A stretch of DNA of 64,000 nucleotides from Verrucomicrobiota bacterium. GTDB taxonomy: Bacteria; Verrucomicrobiota; Verrucomicrobiia; Opitutales; UBA953. The notes beneath the pieces are model-generated. The model saw only the letters and a program-made list of their open reading frames with translations, was not told the DNA's origin and did no database searches. Positions 27,186 to 36,041 of this stretch are shown here, in pieces. Both the position numbers and the translations under genes were made by a program. Each line of letters begins with the position of its first letter. The stretch's first letter is position 1. The stretch covers positions 103,224 through 167,223 of the forward strand of contig JAURFU010000001.1 of the NCBI GenBank assembly GCA_030834165.1, in the 5' to 3' direction.

Positions 27186-29081
27186 TTAACGCTTCACGGG
27201 CTGCTGGCCGGTCAGGGTGCGCGCATCAGGACGATCCACGCCGACCTTCACCGTATAGGTGCCAGCGGCGAAAACCGGCGGCGTGAAAGAGCTGACGTGA
27301 TGCAACCGGCGGCAGTAGACCGTCTCGCCGGTCTGCTCGTGGATGACCTGGACCACGGCACGATCGCCGGTGAAGCTGAGATCGACGTCCGGCAGGGTGC
27401 CCGTCGGCTTGCGTCCGTCGTTGTCCTGCAGGCGGAAAGTCTGCGGCCAGCCCGGGAACTGCCCGGCGTCGCCCTTGCTCGCATCGCTGAAGCGCGGCCA
27501 GCACTCGAAGGTGACCTTGGCGGCGGACAGCTGGAACCTCGCGACTCCGTATCCATCAGCCCGTTGGCGCTCATCCTGGATGTCGCCCGGGTTAGCGTAG
27601 GCTAGGACCGACATCCGGTTGCCGAGGCCGTCGAGGAAATCACCGGTCCAAGGCAGCGGACTACCCGCCACCGCATTCGGCCCGGGCTTCTCATCTTTCG
27701 GGTGCCACCAGCGTCCGTAGATGGTGTTCACCAAGGCCGGGCTGGTGAGCGCATAGGGTCCGTCGCCGAAAGCCTCGATGCCATGTTTGATGGTCACGGC
27801 GAGATGCTGGTCGCCGCAAAGGTGCACGGCCTGCACACGACGTAACGCGCGCAGGGCCTCATCCCGGCCTTTCTGCGGCCAGCCGTTGCAGTCGAGATCA
27901 GCTAGCAGCCGGTCATCCCGCTTGCCATGCATGTGTACCGCTCCGCAGAAAGCCGTCGCGGACAGGACGGCCTTGTGGCGGACGCCCACCCAGTCCTCCG
28001 ACCAAGCGGCCAGGAACTTCAGTTGGCGCTCGCCGAGGAGCTGCAACCCGGGCAGGTCGATGGACTTAGGATCGTATTTCTCATCGGTGACGTGGTCGGG
28101 ACGAGGTCCCTGCTGCGGGATCTTACCGAGCGGCCCGGACTTGAACTTACGGTCTTCGAGGATCGCGAAATCCATGCCACCGACCTTGAGGCGCGTGTAA
28201 TAGACGCTGATACCACGCTTGACCGGGGTCGGATCGAAGGCGTCGGGAAGGTGCCAGGACTGCTGGCGCTGGACCATGTTAACGTAGGCGACAGGGAACA
28301 TGTAACCACCGTCGGCGTTGCCGGGCGCGGTCGAGAGCTTGCCGTCTTCACCCCAGAGATTGGGATGCCCGACGTCATGGTCGTCAGGGATGCAGATGGT
28401 CGGACGATCCTTCATCACCTCGCGGAACTGCAGGCCGAACTCGATCCAGCCGGCGGTATGCTCGGTATGACGATAAGTCTGGTCGCCGGCGAAGAACAGC
28501 AGGTCCGGATCCTGACGGAGGAGATTGTCGAGGATCTCGGGGCGGGCGCCGGTCGTGCGGCTGGAATTACACGACATGTTGGCGACGACGATCGTCTCCT
28601 TTTCCTTGGGATCACGACGCACCAAGCCCTCGAAGGCCGCCTTCTCCCCATGGCGTACGCGATAGGCGACATCCTTGGAGCCGTCCCAACCCGTGATGCG
28701 GAAGTGGGCGCTCCAGCCGGGGAAGACCACGTCCGTCTTGGCCGCCTCGACCCAACGGTCGTCCCGCTTGAATTCCAGCCTCACCTCCTTGGATTCATCC
28801 GGGTAGAGCGGATAAAGCTGCGCGGAAAGTTTCAGGACGCCGTCTTGCTGCGTGTAGAGGGCGAAGGCGATGACCTGATCGCGTTCCACGACCATCGTCG
28901 GCGGAGCGGTCGGACCGGCGCCCTTCTTCTTGCCCTTTGCGGCGCCCCGCGGCTCCCACCACGCCGCCGTCGCCAGGGAATCGAGGTTAGGAAAGTCCGC
29001 GCCGAAAGGCTTCACCGTATGGGCGGGGGGAACCGGGGCGGCGAACAGGCCGACGGCCATGAGACAAAGCAGGAGACGCAT
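27186..29081 (-). CDS. Secreted PhoD-like alkaline phosphatase/metallophosphoesterase
   Basis: 631 residues with a signal peptide (MRLLLCLMAVGLFAAP). A Lys/Gly-rich insert (KGKKKGAG) lies near residue 50. The metallophosphoesterase core is seen in VVANMSCNSS, LLFFAGDQTYRH, ICIPDDHDVGHPN and AVHLCGDQHLAV, which supply the Asp, Asn and His ligands of PhoD-type enzymes. PhoD enzymes release phosphate from phosphodiesters and monoesters outside the cytoplasm. The N-terminal beta domain and a C-terminal extension (about 550-631) are outside the core. It diverges from the channel gene at 29129. Confidence 0.83.
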   Translation of the reverse strand: MRLLLCLMAVGLFAAPVPPAHTVKPFGADFPNLDSLATAAWWEPRGAAKGKKKGAGPTAPPTMVVERDQVIAFALYTQQDGVLKLSAQLYPLYPDESKEVRLEFKRDDRWVEAAKTDVVFPGWSAHFRITGWDGSKDVAYRVRHGEKAAFEGLVRRDPKEKETIVVANMSCNSSRTTGARPEILDNLLRQDPDLLFFAGDQTYRHTEHTAGWIEFGLQFREVMKDRPTICIPDDHDVGHPNLWGEDGKLSTAPGNADGGYMFPVAYVNMVQRQQSWHLPDAFDPTPVKRGISVYYTRLKVGGMDFAILEDRKFKSGPLGKIPQQGPRPDHVTDEKYDPKSIDLPGLQLLGERQLKFLAAWSEDWVGVRHKAVLSATAFCGAVHMHGKRDDRLLADLDCNGWPQKGRDEALRALRRVQAVHLCGDQHLAVTIKHGIEAFGDGPYALTSPALVNTIYGRWWHPKDEKPGPNAVAGSPLPWTGDFLDGLGNRMSVLAYANPGDIQDERQRADGYGVARFQLSAAKVTFECWPRFSDASKGDAGQFPGWPQTFRLQDNDGRKPTGTLPDVDLSFTGDRAVVQVIHEQTGETVYCRRLHHVSSFTPPVFAAGTYTVKVGVDRPDARTLTGQQPVKR

Positions 29082-29128
29082 GGGTTGGAGATTGAGGTGG
29101 GGTATCCCTTTGGATTAGGGAATTCATC

Positions 29129-29878
29129 GTGAAAATCGACCCCGAACTGCGTCAACGCCTTAACCCCTGGGACTGGCTGGTACTGGTCGTGGCGGTGGTT
29201 TCGCTCCTGCTGGTCGTCCTGGAGACCTTCCTGCACGTCCCTCCGCAGGCGGTCACCTTGCTGCACAAGGTGGACACGTTGTCGTGCCTCGTCTTCCTGG
29301 CCGACGTCTTCGTACGCTGGCGCCGGGAAGGCTACGCGGCCCAATACTGGCGCTGGGCCTGGCTCGACGTGCTGGCCAGCATCCCCTTCGAACCGGCGTT
29401 CCGCTCCCTGCAGGCGATCCGCATCTACCGCTTCGTCCGGCTGTTCCGCGTCCTCAAGAAACTCAACACCCTGACGCACGGCACTTCGCTGAACGAGAAA
29501 CTCCTCGCCCTGCCCGGCGTCGCCCTGGTCATGGTGCTCTTCAGCACGATGCTGATCGTCGAGGTCGAGCGGGCCTCGCCTGACGCGACCATCCGGACCG
29601 GGGGCGACGCCCTCTGGTGGGCGTTGACGACGGTCACGACGGTGGGCTACGGAGACACTTATCCGGTCACGGGCGAGGGCCGGCTGATCGCCGCCGTGCT
29701 CATGCTCGTCGGCATCGCCCTCTTCGGCTCGATGTCGGCCATCATCACCTCGAAGCTCATCCTGCCCAAGGAGACGCGCGACCACGAGGAACTCCGCAAG
29801 GAGATCCGCGAACTGCATGCGGAAATCAGGGAACTTCGCAGACATCTGCCTGACAAACCCAACGACCCCCATGCGTAG
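29129..29878 (+). CDS. Voltage-gated (Kv-type) potassium channel
   Basis: 249 residues starting with GTG. Six membrane segments are visible. S4 contains regularly spaced arginines (AIRIYRFVRLFRVLKK). The selectivity filter is TTVGYGD between S5 and S6. The C-terminus after S6 is a charged coiled coil (HEELRKEIRELHAEIRELRR) that probably aids tetramerisation. It conducts K+ across the inner membrane in response to voltage. The last 8 bp overlap the following gene, implying translational coupling. The gene diverges from the PhoD-like phosphatase across 47 bp. Confidence 0.92.
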   Translation: MKIDPELRQRLNPWDWLVLVVAVVSLLLVVLETFLHVPPQAVTLLHKVDTLSCLVFLADVFVRWRREGYAAQYWRWAWLDVLASIPFEPAFRSLQAIRIYRFVRLFRVLKKLNTLTHGTSLNEKLLALPGVALVMVLFSTMLIVEVERASPDATIRTGGDALWWALTTVTTVGYGDTYPVTGEGRLIAAVLMLVGIALFGSMSAIITSKLILPKETRDHEELRKEIRELHAEIRELRRHLPDKPNDPHA

Positions 29879-30443
29879 CATCCTGCTCGGCCTGTGCCTT
29901 CTCGCCGTCGTCGGCCTCAGCGCGTGGCGGTTCCTCGCCCCGGCGCCGGCCCCGAAATCCCCCATCGAACGGCTTAAGTCCGCCAGCCCCGTCGAAACCG
30001 TGCGGCAGGCCCGACCCATCACGCCCGCCGCACGTCCTGCCGCCGAGGAGGCCCCCAAGCTGACGGCCCAGCGCGCGGCGATGGAGGAACGTTTCAACGA
30101 CCTGAAAGAAGAAGGACGTCGGGTCCGGCAGGCCCTCATCGATTCCGACCCGAAGGCCGCTGTCGTCTACAACGAGGTCATCCGTCGACCTGAATACCGT
30201 GCTTTGCTGGACCGTCGACACGCGATCGAAGCCGCCTGGGCCTCGGCTCCCGAAAACGAGCGCGAAGGCATGCTCGACGAAATGAACAGCCTTCGTCAGC
30301 AGGGGTTCACCCTGATCCTCGCCGAGATCCAACGGATGCAAAATCAGCCGACGGCGCCGACGACCGTGACGTCTCCCAAGCAGACCAACTCCGCTCCGGG
30401 AGCCCCGGCTCCGGCACCGGCCGCGCCGGTCGTGTTCCAATAA
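29871..30443 (+). CDS. Small membrane-anchored protein of unknown function
   Basis: 190 residues. The N-terminus is one hydrophobic segment (SILLGLCLLAVVGLSAW), a signal anchor or signal peptide, followed by a Pro/Ala-rich linker. A helical charged middle (about 65-155, RAAMEERFNDLKEEGRRVRQ) and a Pro/Ala/Thr-rich tail complete it. No family is recognised. The start ATG lies inside the last codons of the potassium channel gene, so the two products are probably made together and it might be an accessory of the channel; that is inferred from overlap alone. Confidence 0.6.
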   Translation: MRSILLGLCLLAVVGLSAWRFLAPAPAPKSPIERLKSASPVETVRQARPITPAARPAAEEAPKLTAQRAAMEERFNDLKEEGRRVRQALIDSDPKAAVVYNEVIRRPEYRALLDRRHAIEAAWASAPENEREGMLDEMNSLRQQGFTLILAEIQRMQNQPTAPTTVTSPKQTNSAPGAPAPAPAAPVVFQ

Positions 30444-30456
30444 GCCGAGGGCTTAT
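30440..30456. terminator. Palindrome covering both stop codons of a convergent pair
   Basis: ATAAGCC (30440-30446) and GGCTTAT (30450-30456) form a 7-bp stem with a 3-nt loop. The stop of the upstream + gene (30441-30443) and the stop of the - gene (30453-30455) both lie in it. It may serve as a minimal bidirectional terminator; there is no long U tract. Confidence 0.45.
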
Positions 30457-31472
30457 GAGCCCCAGCTGAATCGTTCCGGCACCCAGGCGTATTGCTCGCC
30501 CTTGGGCACGACGGTGCCGATGCCCGGCCACGGAAGATGGAAGCCGAAGGCGCGGCTCTTTTCCTTGGCCATGCGCGCGAAGAGCTTCTGGCGCGTCTTG
30601 ACCGCGGTCTCAGGATCGTGATCCATCGCGACGGTCCAGCCGACGTTGTCGAACATGAGCACGTGGTGATGGACGACGTCGCTGATGTGCACCAGGGACT
30701 CCTCGCCGGAACGGATCTCGAAGCAGGCATGTCCGTCGGTATGGCCCGGAGCGGCGATGACCGTCACGGCGTCATGGAAGAGCTTCTGACCGTCCTTCGA
30801 GATGACCAGCTGGTCCTTGAGGATGTCGAAGTTGCGGCAGACGGTCTTCACCATGTTCGGCAACGGCTTCTTGTCCCGCTTCGACTTGGAGAAGTCCGGA
30901 TTCGGTCCGCGCCAGAAATCATACTCCTCCTGCAGGAGGTAGATCCTGGCGTTCGGGAAGGCCGGCTTGCCGCCGTCGACGAAGCCGTCGAGATGATCGG
31001 AATGCGAATGGCTCAGGAAGCCGGCCGTCACCTGCTCCGGCCTGATGCCGAGCTGACGCAGCCCTTCGGCCAGCCAGCCGAAGTTAGGATTGGGATGGCG
31101 TTCGCCGAAGCCGGCGTCGATCAAGGCGACCTCGTCGCCGATCCTCAGCCCCATGATGTTCACGTAGAGCGGCAGCGCGTCCAGACGCTCGCGGTTGAAG
31201 ACCAAGGCTTCCTTCATCACCGGGCGATCGGCCTCCGGCCACATGAGGTCGAGGCCCTGCCGGAAAAGCATGTGCCCGTCGCTGATCGAGAACGCCTCGA
31301 TCTTGCCGATGTTGAACTTATAGACGTAAGGGTTCGGCGGGCGCTTCACCGGAGCCTTGGGCGCGTCGGCCGCGGCGAGACGGGCGGAAGAAGCCAGGCC
31401 GGCCAAGGCGAAGGCGGCGGCGCCGAGGAATTCACGACGAGATGAGGGATGCGGGGCGTTCGACATGCCCAT
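30453..31472 (-). CDS. Tat-exported metallo-beta-lactamase-fold hydrolase
   Basis: 339 residues from MGMSNAP (MSNAP at 31466 is equally possible). The twin-arginine signal SSRREFLGAAAFALAGLA marks export of a folded protein. The zinc motif HxHxDH is in LSHSHSDHLDGF, with further ligands in APGHTDGH and ISDVVHHH. The fold covers lactonases, thiol hydrolases and others; the sequence is closest in feel to lactonase-type members, but the substrate is unknown. Periplasmic. It is transcribed separately from the metzincin gene upstream, because a terminator at 31500-31531 lies between them. Confidence 0.85.
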   Translation of the reverse strand: MGMSNAPHPSSRREFLGAAAFALAGLASSARLAAADAPKAPVKRPPNPYVYKFNIGKIEAFSISDGHMLFRQGLDLMWPEADRPVMKEALVFNRERLDALPLYVNIMGLRIGDEVALIDAGFGERHPNPNFGWLAEGLRQLGIRPEQVTAGFLSHSHSDHLDGFVDGGKPAFPNARIYLLQEEYDFWRGPNPDFSKSKRDKKPLPNMVKTVCRNFDILKDQLVISKDGQKLFHDAVTVIAAPGHTDGHACFEIRSGEESLVHISDVVHHHVLMFDNVGWTVAMDHDPETAVKTRQKLFARMAKEKSRAFGFHLPWPGIGTVVPKGEQYAWVPERFSWGS

Positions 31473-31499
31473 ACCCTTAACTAAGGCGTCAGTAGGCTG

Positions 31500-31531
31500 A
31501 CAACAAAAAGGGCGGCCTGACGGCCGCCCTT
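31500..31531 (-). terminator. Rho-independent terminator of the metzincin gene
   Basis: AAGGGCGGCC (31508-31517) pairs perfectly with GGCCGCCCTT (31522-31531) around a 4-nt loop. On the minus strand it is followed by TTTTTGTTG. It lies about 20 bp beyond the stop codon at 31552. Confidence 0.87.
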
Positions 31532-31551
31532 GCATGCTCCTCCTGTAAGCC

Positions 31552-33843
31552 TCAGCGGCTGACGGTGACCGTCGGCGCCACGGTGACGACCGGTGCGGCG
31601 GTCGAGGTCACGTAAGGACGCCCTGGCGAAGCGACCGTGCTGACGGTGAAGGTCACGGACCCCCGGGCGCCTCGTCGGAACTTGGGCGAAGAAACGATGA
31701 CCTGGCCGAGCTCATTCGTGCGCAGGATGGTGCGCGGACCCTTGGCGAGACCTGAAATGGTGACATAGACGAGCGCCCGGCGGAGCGGATTGCCATACTG
31801 GTCCTGGACGAGGATCGTGGCGTTCGCCGCGTCATGGATCGAATTGACCCGGACGAAAGTCCCTGAAATCAAGGCCAACGAACAGGTCGGCGAGCGCGTC
31901 GAACCGGTCACGGTGACGGTCACGGTCGTGGTCGCGGAGGCCCCGAGGTCGTCGATGACCGTAAGGGTAGGATAATAGGTACCCGGCGCCTTGTAGCGAT
32001 GCGTGGCGGTCACTCCTTCGGCACGGGCGGGATAGGTGTCCTTGAAGTCCCAGATGTAACGGACAATGATGCCGTCCGGATCCGTCGACAAAGTACCATC
32101 GAAGTTCACCATGGCCGTGGGTTGGTTCTCGTAATCATAGCTGGTCGTGGCGGACAGGGTCGCGTCGGCGATCGGGGTGCGGTTCCCCAGTTCCGCCCAG
32201 GTGGCGTCGAAACTGTAATAGCCTATCGAACCGTAATCCGTGTAGCCCTCGGTCACGCCGGCGCCGTTGCCGATGCCGTCCAGCTGGATGTAATAGTAAT
32301 CTTCCGCGGGCAGGCTCAACGTGATGGGAGCGGGGGCCATGTTGCCCGAAGTGCCGTCCCCTTCGTAGGTGCCCAAGACCGTGCCGGCGGAATCCAGCAC
32401 CTTGATCTGCAGGCGAAGGTTCGGAGCCACCAGCGCGACTTTCGGGGTGATGGTCAGATCGCCGCGTCCGGCATGCACCTTGATCACGTCGACGTCGGAC
32501 GGACCGCTGATGATGCCGCCGACGGACACGGAGGTGCCCGAAGTGGCCGTGGCGGCCGCCGGCGTGTTGCCATGGTCGTCGGCGAGGAGCGGGACGCCCG
32601 ACGAAGCATTGGCGATGGCCGCGAGGTTGTCCTGCGTGCTGGAGGCGTTCTCGTATTCGCCCTTGGCCCACTGGTTCACGGGGCGCAGGCCGTTGCCCAT
32701 GATCGGAGACCAGGACAGCGCCCCGCTGCCGTGACCGCCGAAATACTCGCCGTCGCCGGGATTCTGCCCCTGGTGCACGAGGCTGACGGTGTGACCGACC
32801 TCATGGGAGGTCACGCCGGCGATCAGGCGGGCGTCCCAGCTGCTCTCGGCGAAAGTGAAACAAGGCGTGTCGATGTTATCGGAGAAGGAATTCAGGTAGG
32901 CGATGCCTGCGGCGCTCGTGGTGAAGGCCTTCGGCCCGATGACGACCCGGATGCCATAAGCGACATCGGAGGCGCCGACCTTGCGCAGACCATCGACCCC
33001 GGGATCTTCGGTGGTCACGTCGACGTCCCATGGGGCGAAGTGCTCGGCGATGCGACGGAATGCTTCCTGCACGATGGCCTTTTCGGCGTCGCTGAAAGCG
33101 GGGTCGGCGTCTCGGCTGAAAGGCGGGGTGGTCAGCGTGTCGGCGCGGCCGTTGTTCCACTGGGTCCCGGTCGTGACGTGCCCGTCGAAGTCGAGGTAGA
33201 TCTTGCGCGTGGCGGTGGGGCGGCTGTGAAGAAGGAAAGTGTCGGCCAGAGGATAGGAAGGAGTCGACGTGACAGGCGTGGTGTCAGGCCCCACCTGGAG
33301 TTCCATCGAACAGGCGTAGAGCGGCTTGCCGGCAGCGTCGAAGTGAAGGTCATGATCGTGACCGCAGGCGGAACGGAAGGCGACGGCGGTCTCGGGCGTC
33401 ATCGCGTCGCGCTTGATGGCGGTCTCGATCTCCGCCTGGGAGACAGTGGAGGCACGGCGCCACGTCCCGGAGATGTCGGGCCGAGCGGCGTCCTTGGCGG
33501 CGGCCCCGGGGGCGGTCGGCTGGGGAGCGGCCGCCATCTGACCGGCCGGCGAGGCCGCGCGCGGCGCCACGGAAGTCGCATCGGCCATCAGGCGGGACAC
33601 GCCGCCGAGCGAGACCGCCGGAGCAGCGACAGCCGGAGCAGCGACAGCCGGAGCGGGCTTCGCCTCGGCGACGGCGGGGACCGCCGCGGAAGCCGGAGCG
33701 ACCGCCGGCGCCGTTTTCTGGACGGTCACGACCTGCGTCGTGGCGAATTCGCGGTATCCGTCGTTCGACGGCGCGAACACGAATGCCATGGCGACGAGGG
33801 CGACGAGACCCCACAGGGCGACGATCAACTTCTTGGGAGACAT
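31552..33843 (-). CDS. Secreted metzincin-like zinc metalloprotease with PPC-like, PKD and Ig-like domains
   Basis: 763 residues. The N-terminal hydrophobic segment (LIVALWGLVALVAMAFVFA) is a signal or anchor, followed by an Ala/Pro/Val-rich linker with APAVA repeats to about residue 180. The catalytic domain has H347-E348-x-x-H351 and H357 in HEVGHTVSLVH, and a candidate Met-turn in SPIMGNG (M382), as in metzincins. The usual glycine of HExxHxxGxxH is Ser354. A beta-sandwich of pre-peptidase C-terminal type (about 450-560), a PKD domain (FDGTLSTDPDG; GTYYPTLTVIDDLG) and an Ig-like C-terminal domain follow. It is probably an extracellular or surface protease. The start was chosen at the hydrophobic signal. 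Confidence 0.8.
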   Translation of the reverse strand: MSPKKLIVALWGLVALVAMAFVFAPSNDGYREFATTQVVTVQKTAPAVAPASAAVPAVAEAKPAPAVAAPAVAAPAVSLGGVSRLMADATSVAPRAASPAGQMAAAPQPTAPGAAAKDAARPDISGTWRRASTVSQAEIETAIKRDAMTPETAVAFRSACGHDHDLHFDAAGKPLYACSMELQVGPDTTPVTSTPSYPLADTFLLHSRPTATRKIYLDFDGHVTTGTQWNNGRADTLTTPPFSRDADPAFSDAEKAIVQEAFRRIAEHFAPWDVDVTTEDPGVDGLRKVGASDVAYGIRVVIGPKAFTTSAAGIAYLNSFSDNIDTPCFTFAESSWDARLIAGVTSHEVGHTVSLVHQGQNPGDGEYFGGHGSGALSWSPIMGNGLRPVNQWAKGEYENASSTQDNLAAIANASSGVPLLADDHGNTPAAATATSGTSVSVGGIISGPSDVDVIKVHAGRGDLTITPKVALVAPNLRLQIKVLDSAGTVLGTYEGDGTSGNMAPAPITLSLPAEDYYYIQLDGIGNGAGVTEGYTDYGSIGYYSFDATWAELGNRTPIADATLSATTSYDYENQPTAMVNFDGTLSTDPDGIIVRYIWDFKDTYPARAEGVTATHRYKAPGTYYPTLTVIDDLGASATTTVTVTVTGSTRSPTCSLALISGTFVRVNSIHDAANATILVQDQYGNPLRRALVYVTISGLAKGPRTILRTNELGQVIVSSPKFRRGARGSVTFTVSTVASPGRPYVTSTAAPVVTVAPTVTVSR

Positions 33844-33924
33844 AGGGCGATTCAATGTGCGGTTTGAGCCGAGGCAACCCACTAATCGCTTGCCAGCCTC
33901 AGGCGAGAAAACGAGAAATGACGC

Positions 33925-35349
33925 GTGTTTACCCGCCTGCTCTCCCCCCTCCTCTGCCTGGCCTCCCTGCTCACCTTCCTGCCGGCCGCCCCTTCGCCCA
34001 ACGTCATCGTCATCCTGGTCGACGACATGGGGCAGACTGACCTGGCCTGCTATGGCAGCAAACTCTACGAGACGCCTCACGTCGACCGCCTCGCGAAGGA
34101 AGGCGTCCGCTTCGCCAACGGCTACTCAGCCTGCACGGTCTGCTCGCCCACCCGCGCCGCGCTGCTCACCGGCAAGTACCCGGCGCGATTGCATCTCACG
34201 GACTGGATCGCCGGACACGAACGCCCCAAGGCCAAGCTGAAGATTCCTGCGTGGCAGAAGTTCCTGCCTTTCGAAGAAATCACCCTCGCGGAACAATTCA
34301 AAGCCGCCGGTTATGCGACCGCCAGCATCGGCAAATGGCACCTTACGCCGGCGCTCAAGGAAGGCGACGAAGCCTACTACCCCGAGAAACACGGCTTCGA
34401 CCTCAACGTCGGAGGCTACGCCCGCGGCCAGCCGCCCAGCTATCACGCCCCCTACAAGATCCCGACCCTGCCCGAAGGCCCGACGGGCGAATTCCTGACC
34501 GACCGCGAGGCCGCCGAGGCGGTGAAGTTCATCGAAGCGAACAAGGAGAAGCCCTTCTTCCTCTACCTGCCCCACTACGCGGTGCACACGCCTCTCGGCG
34601 GCAAACCCGAAGTCATCGCCAAGTACCAGGCCAAGTCCGCCAAGCTGCCCGAACTGAAGCAGAAGAACGCCACCTACGCCGCGCTCGTCGAGAGCGTCGA
34701 CGACTCCCTCGGCGCCATCCGCGCCGCCCTCGCCCGGCTGAAGCTGGAAGACAACACCATCATCGTCTTCACCTCCGACAACGGGGGCCTGATTCCGGTC
34801 ACGGACAACTCGCCCTTCCGCGTCGGCAAGGGCTCCGCCTACGAAGGCGGCGTCCGCGTCCCGCTCATCATCCACGCGCCCGGCGTGACCAAGGCCGGCA
34901 CGGTCGAGGCGACTCCGGCGATGACGATCGACCTCTACCCGACCGTGTTGGAACTCGCCGGCATCAAGCCTCTCCAGTCGCTCGTCGACGGTATCAGCCT
35001 CGCCCCCCTCCTGAAGTCGGGCGCCAAGCCTGACCGGGCCGAACTCTTCTGGCACTACCCCCACTACCACCCCGGCGGCGCGACGCCCTACAGCGCCGTC
35101 CGCAGCGGCGATTTCCGTCTCGTGCACTTCTACGAAGACGGCCGCGACGAACTTTACGACCTGGTGAACGACGTCGGCGAGACCAAGGACCTGGCCACGG
35201 CCCAGCCCGCGCTCGCCAAGACCCTCCGCTCCCGGCTCGACACCTGGTTGAAGTCAGTTGACGCCCAGCTGCCGACGAAGAATCCGGACCACGATCCGGT
35301 CGCCGACGCCAACCACGGCAAGAAGAACAACAAGGCGAAGAAGAAATGA
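33925..35349 (+). CDS. Secreted S1-family sulfatase (CSPTR)
   Basis: 474 residues from a GTG start (GTG TTT ACC); a signal peptide (LLSPLLCLASLLTFLPAA) follows. NVIVILVDDMGQTDLACYG and VCSPTRAALLTGKYP hold the first metal ligands and the formylglycine Cys. RLHLTDW after the motif resembles the S1_16-like branch of sulfatases. GKWHL and FTSDNGGL complete the site. The protein ends in a strongly basic tail (GKKNNKAKKK). Its stop codon overlaps the start of the SGNH esterase by 4 bp, so the two act from one transcript, suggesting joint removal of sulfate and ester groups from one glycan. Confidence 0.92.
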   Translation: MFTRLLSPLLCLASLLTFLPAAPSPNVIVILVDDMGQTDLACYGSKLYETPHVDRLAKEGVRFANGYSACTVCSPTRAALLTGKYPARLHLTDWIAGHERPKAKLKIPAWQKFLPFEEITLAEQFKAAGYATASIGKWHLTPALKEGDEAYYPEKHGFDLNVGGYARGQPPSYHAPYKIPTLPEGPTGEFLTDREAAEAVKFIEANKEKPFFLYLPHYAVHTPLGGKPEVIAKYQAKSAKLPELKQKNATYAALVESVDDSLGAIRAALARLKLEDNTIIVFTSDNGGLIPVTDNSPFRVGKGSAYEGGVRVPLIIHAPGVTKAGTVEATPAMTIDLYPTVLELAGIKPLQSLVDGISLAPLLKSGAKPDRAELFWHYPHYHPGGATPYSAVRSGDFRLVHFYEDGRDELYDLVNDVGETKDLATAQPALAKTLRSRLDTWLKSVDAQLPTKNPDHDPVADANHGKKNNKAKKK

Positions 35350-36038
35350 AGGGGGTCGTCGCCGCGCTCCTCCTGGCCGGCCAGGTCTTCGCCGGCGAAC
35401 CATTGCCAGGGCTGCCGGCTTCGCCGCGCATCCTCTTCCAAGGCGACTCGATCACCGACGGCAACCGAGGCCGCGGCGCCGACCTCAACCATGTGCACGG
35501 ACACGGCTACGTCTTCCTTGTCGCCGCCAAGATCGGCGCCGACGCACCGGGCCAGGACGCGACCTTCCTTAACCGCGGCGTCTCGGGCAACACGGTGCTC
35601 GACCTGGCCAAGCGCTGGACCAAGGACACGCTCGAATTGAAACCCGACGTCCTGAGCGTGCTGATCGGCGTCAACGACAGCAACAAAGGCGTGCCGCCGG
35701 AGGTCTTCGAGCAGAAGTACGACGAGCTCCTCACCTCCGCCCGCGCCGCCAACCCGAAGCTGCGCCTGGTGCTCTGCGAACCCTTCCTCGGCGCTTCCGG
35801 TCCGGCCATCGACAAGTCCCCCGGCCGCCGCGAGCGGCTGGCCCAGCTCGTCCCCGTCGTCCGTCGCCTCGCGGCCAAGCACGGCGCCGCCTTGGTCGAC
35901 TTCCAGAAGGTCTTCGACGAAGCCCGGCGCCGGGCCCCGTCCGCCTACTGGATCTGGGACGGCGTGCACCCGACCACCGCCGGCCACCGGCTGATGGCCG
36001 ACGAATGGGAGCGGGTCGTGCGCGCGAGCTGGCGCTGA
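35346..36038 (+). CDS. Secreted SGNH/GDSL hydrolase (esterase)
   Basis: 230 residues with a signal peptide (KGVVAALLLAGQVFAG). SGNH blocks are complete: FQGDSITDGN (Ser), the Gly block in RGVSGNTVLDL, GVND (Asn) and DGVHPTTAGH (Asp/His). Relatives are acetylxylan esterases and rhamnogalacturonan acetylesterases, so deacetylation of a glycan is likely. Translation is coupled to the preceding sulfatase by an ATGA overlap. The gene converges with the next sulfatase with 3 bp between stops. Confidence 0.88.
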   Translation: MKGVVAALLLAGQVFAGEPLPGLPASPRILFQGDSITDGNRGRGADLNHVHGHGYVFLVAAKIGADAPGQDATFLNRGVSGNTVLDLAKRWTKDTLELKPDVLSVLIGVNDSNKGVPPEVFEQKYDELLTSARAANPKLRLVLCEPFLGASGPAIDKSPGRRERLAQLVPVVRRLAAKHGAALVDFQKVFDEARRRAPSAYWIWDGVHPTTAGHRLMADEWERVVRASWR

Positions 36039-36041
36039 GGC

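Noticed and set aside
33600..33670. Short repeats reading APAVA in the metzincin gene as a CRISPR-like or mobile repeat
   Set aside because: They are in frame and encode a Pro/Ala-rich linker, so they are low-complexity coding sequence.
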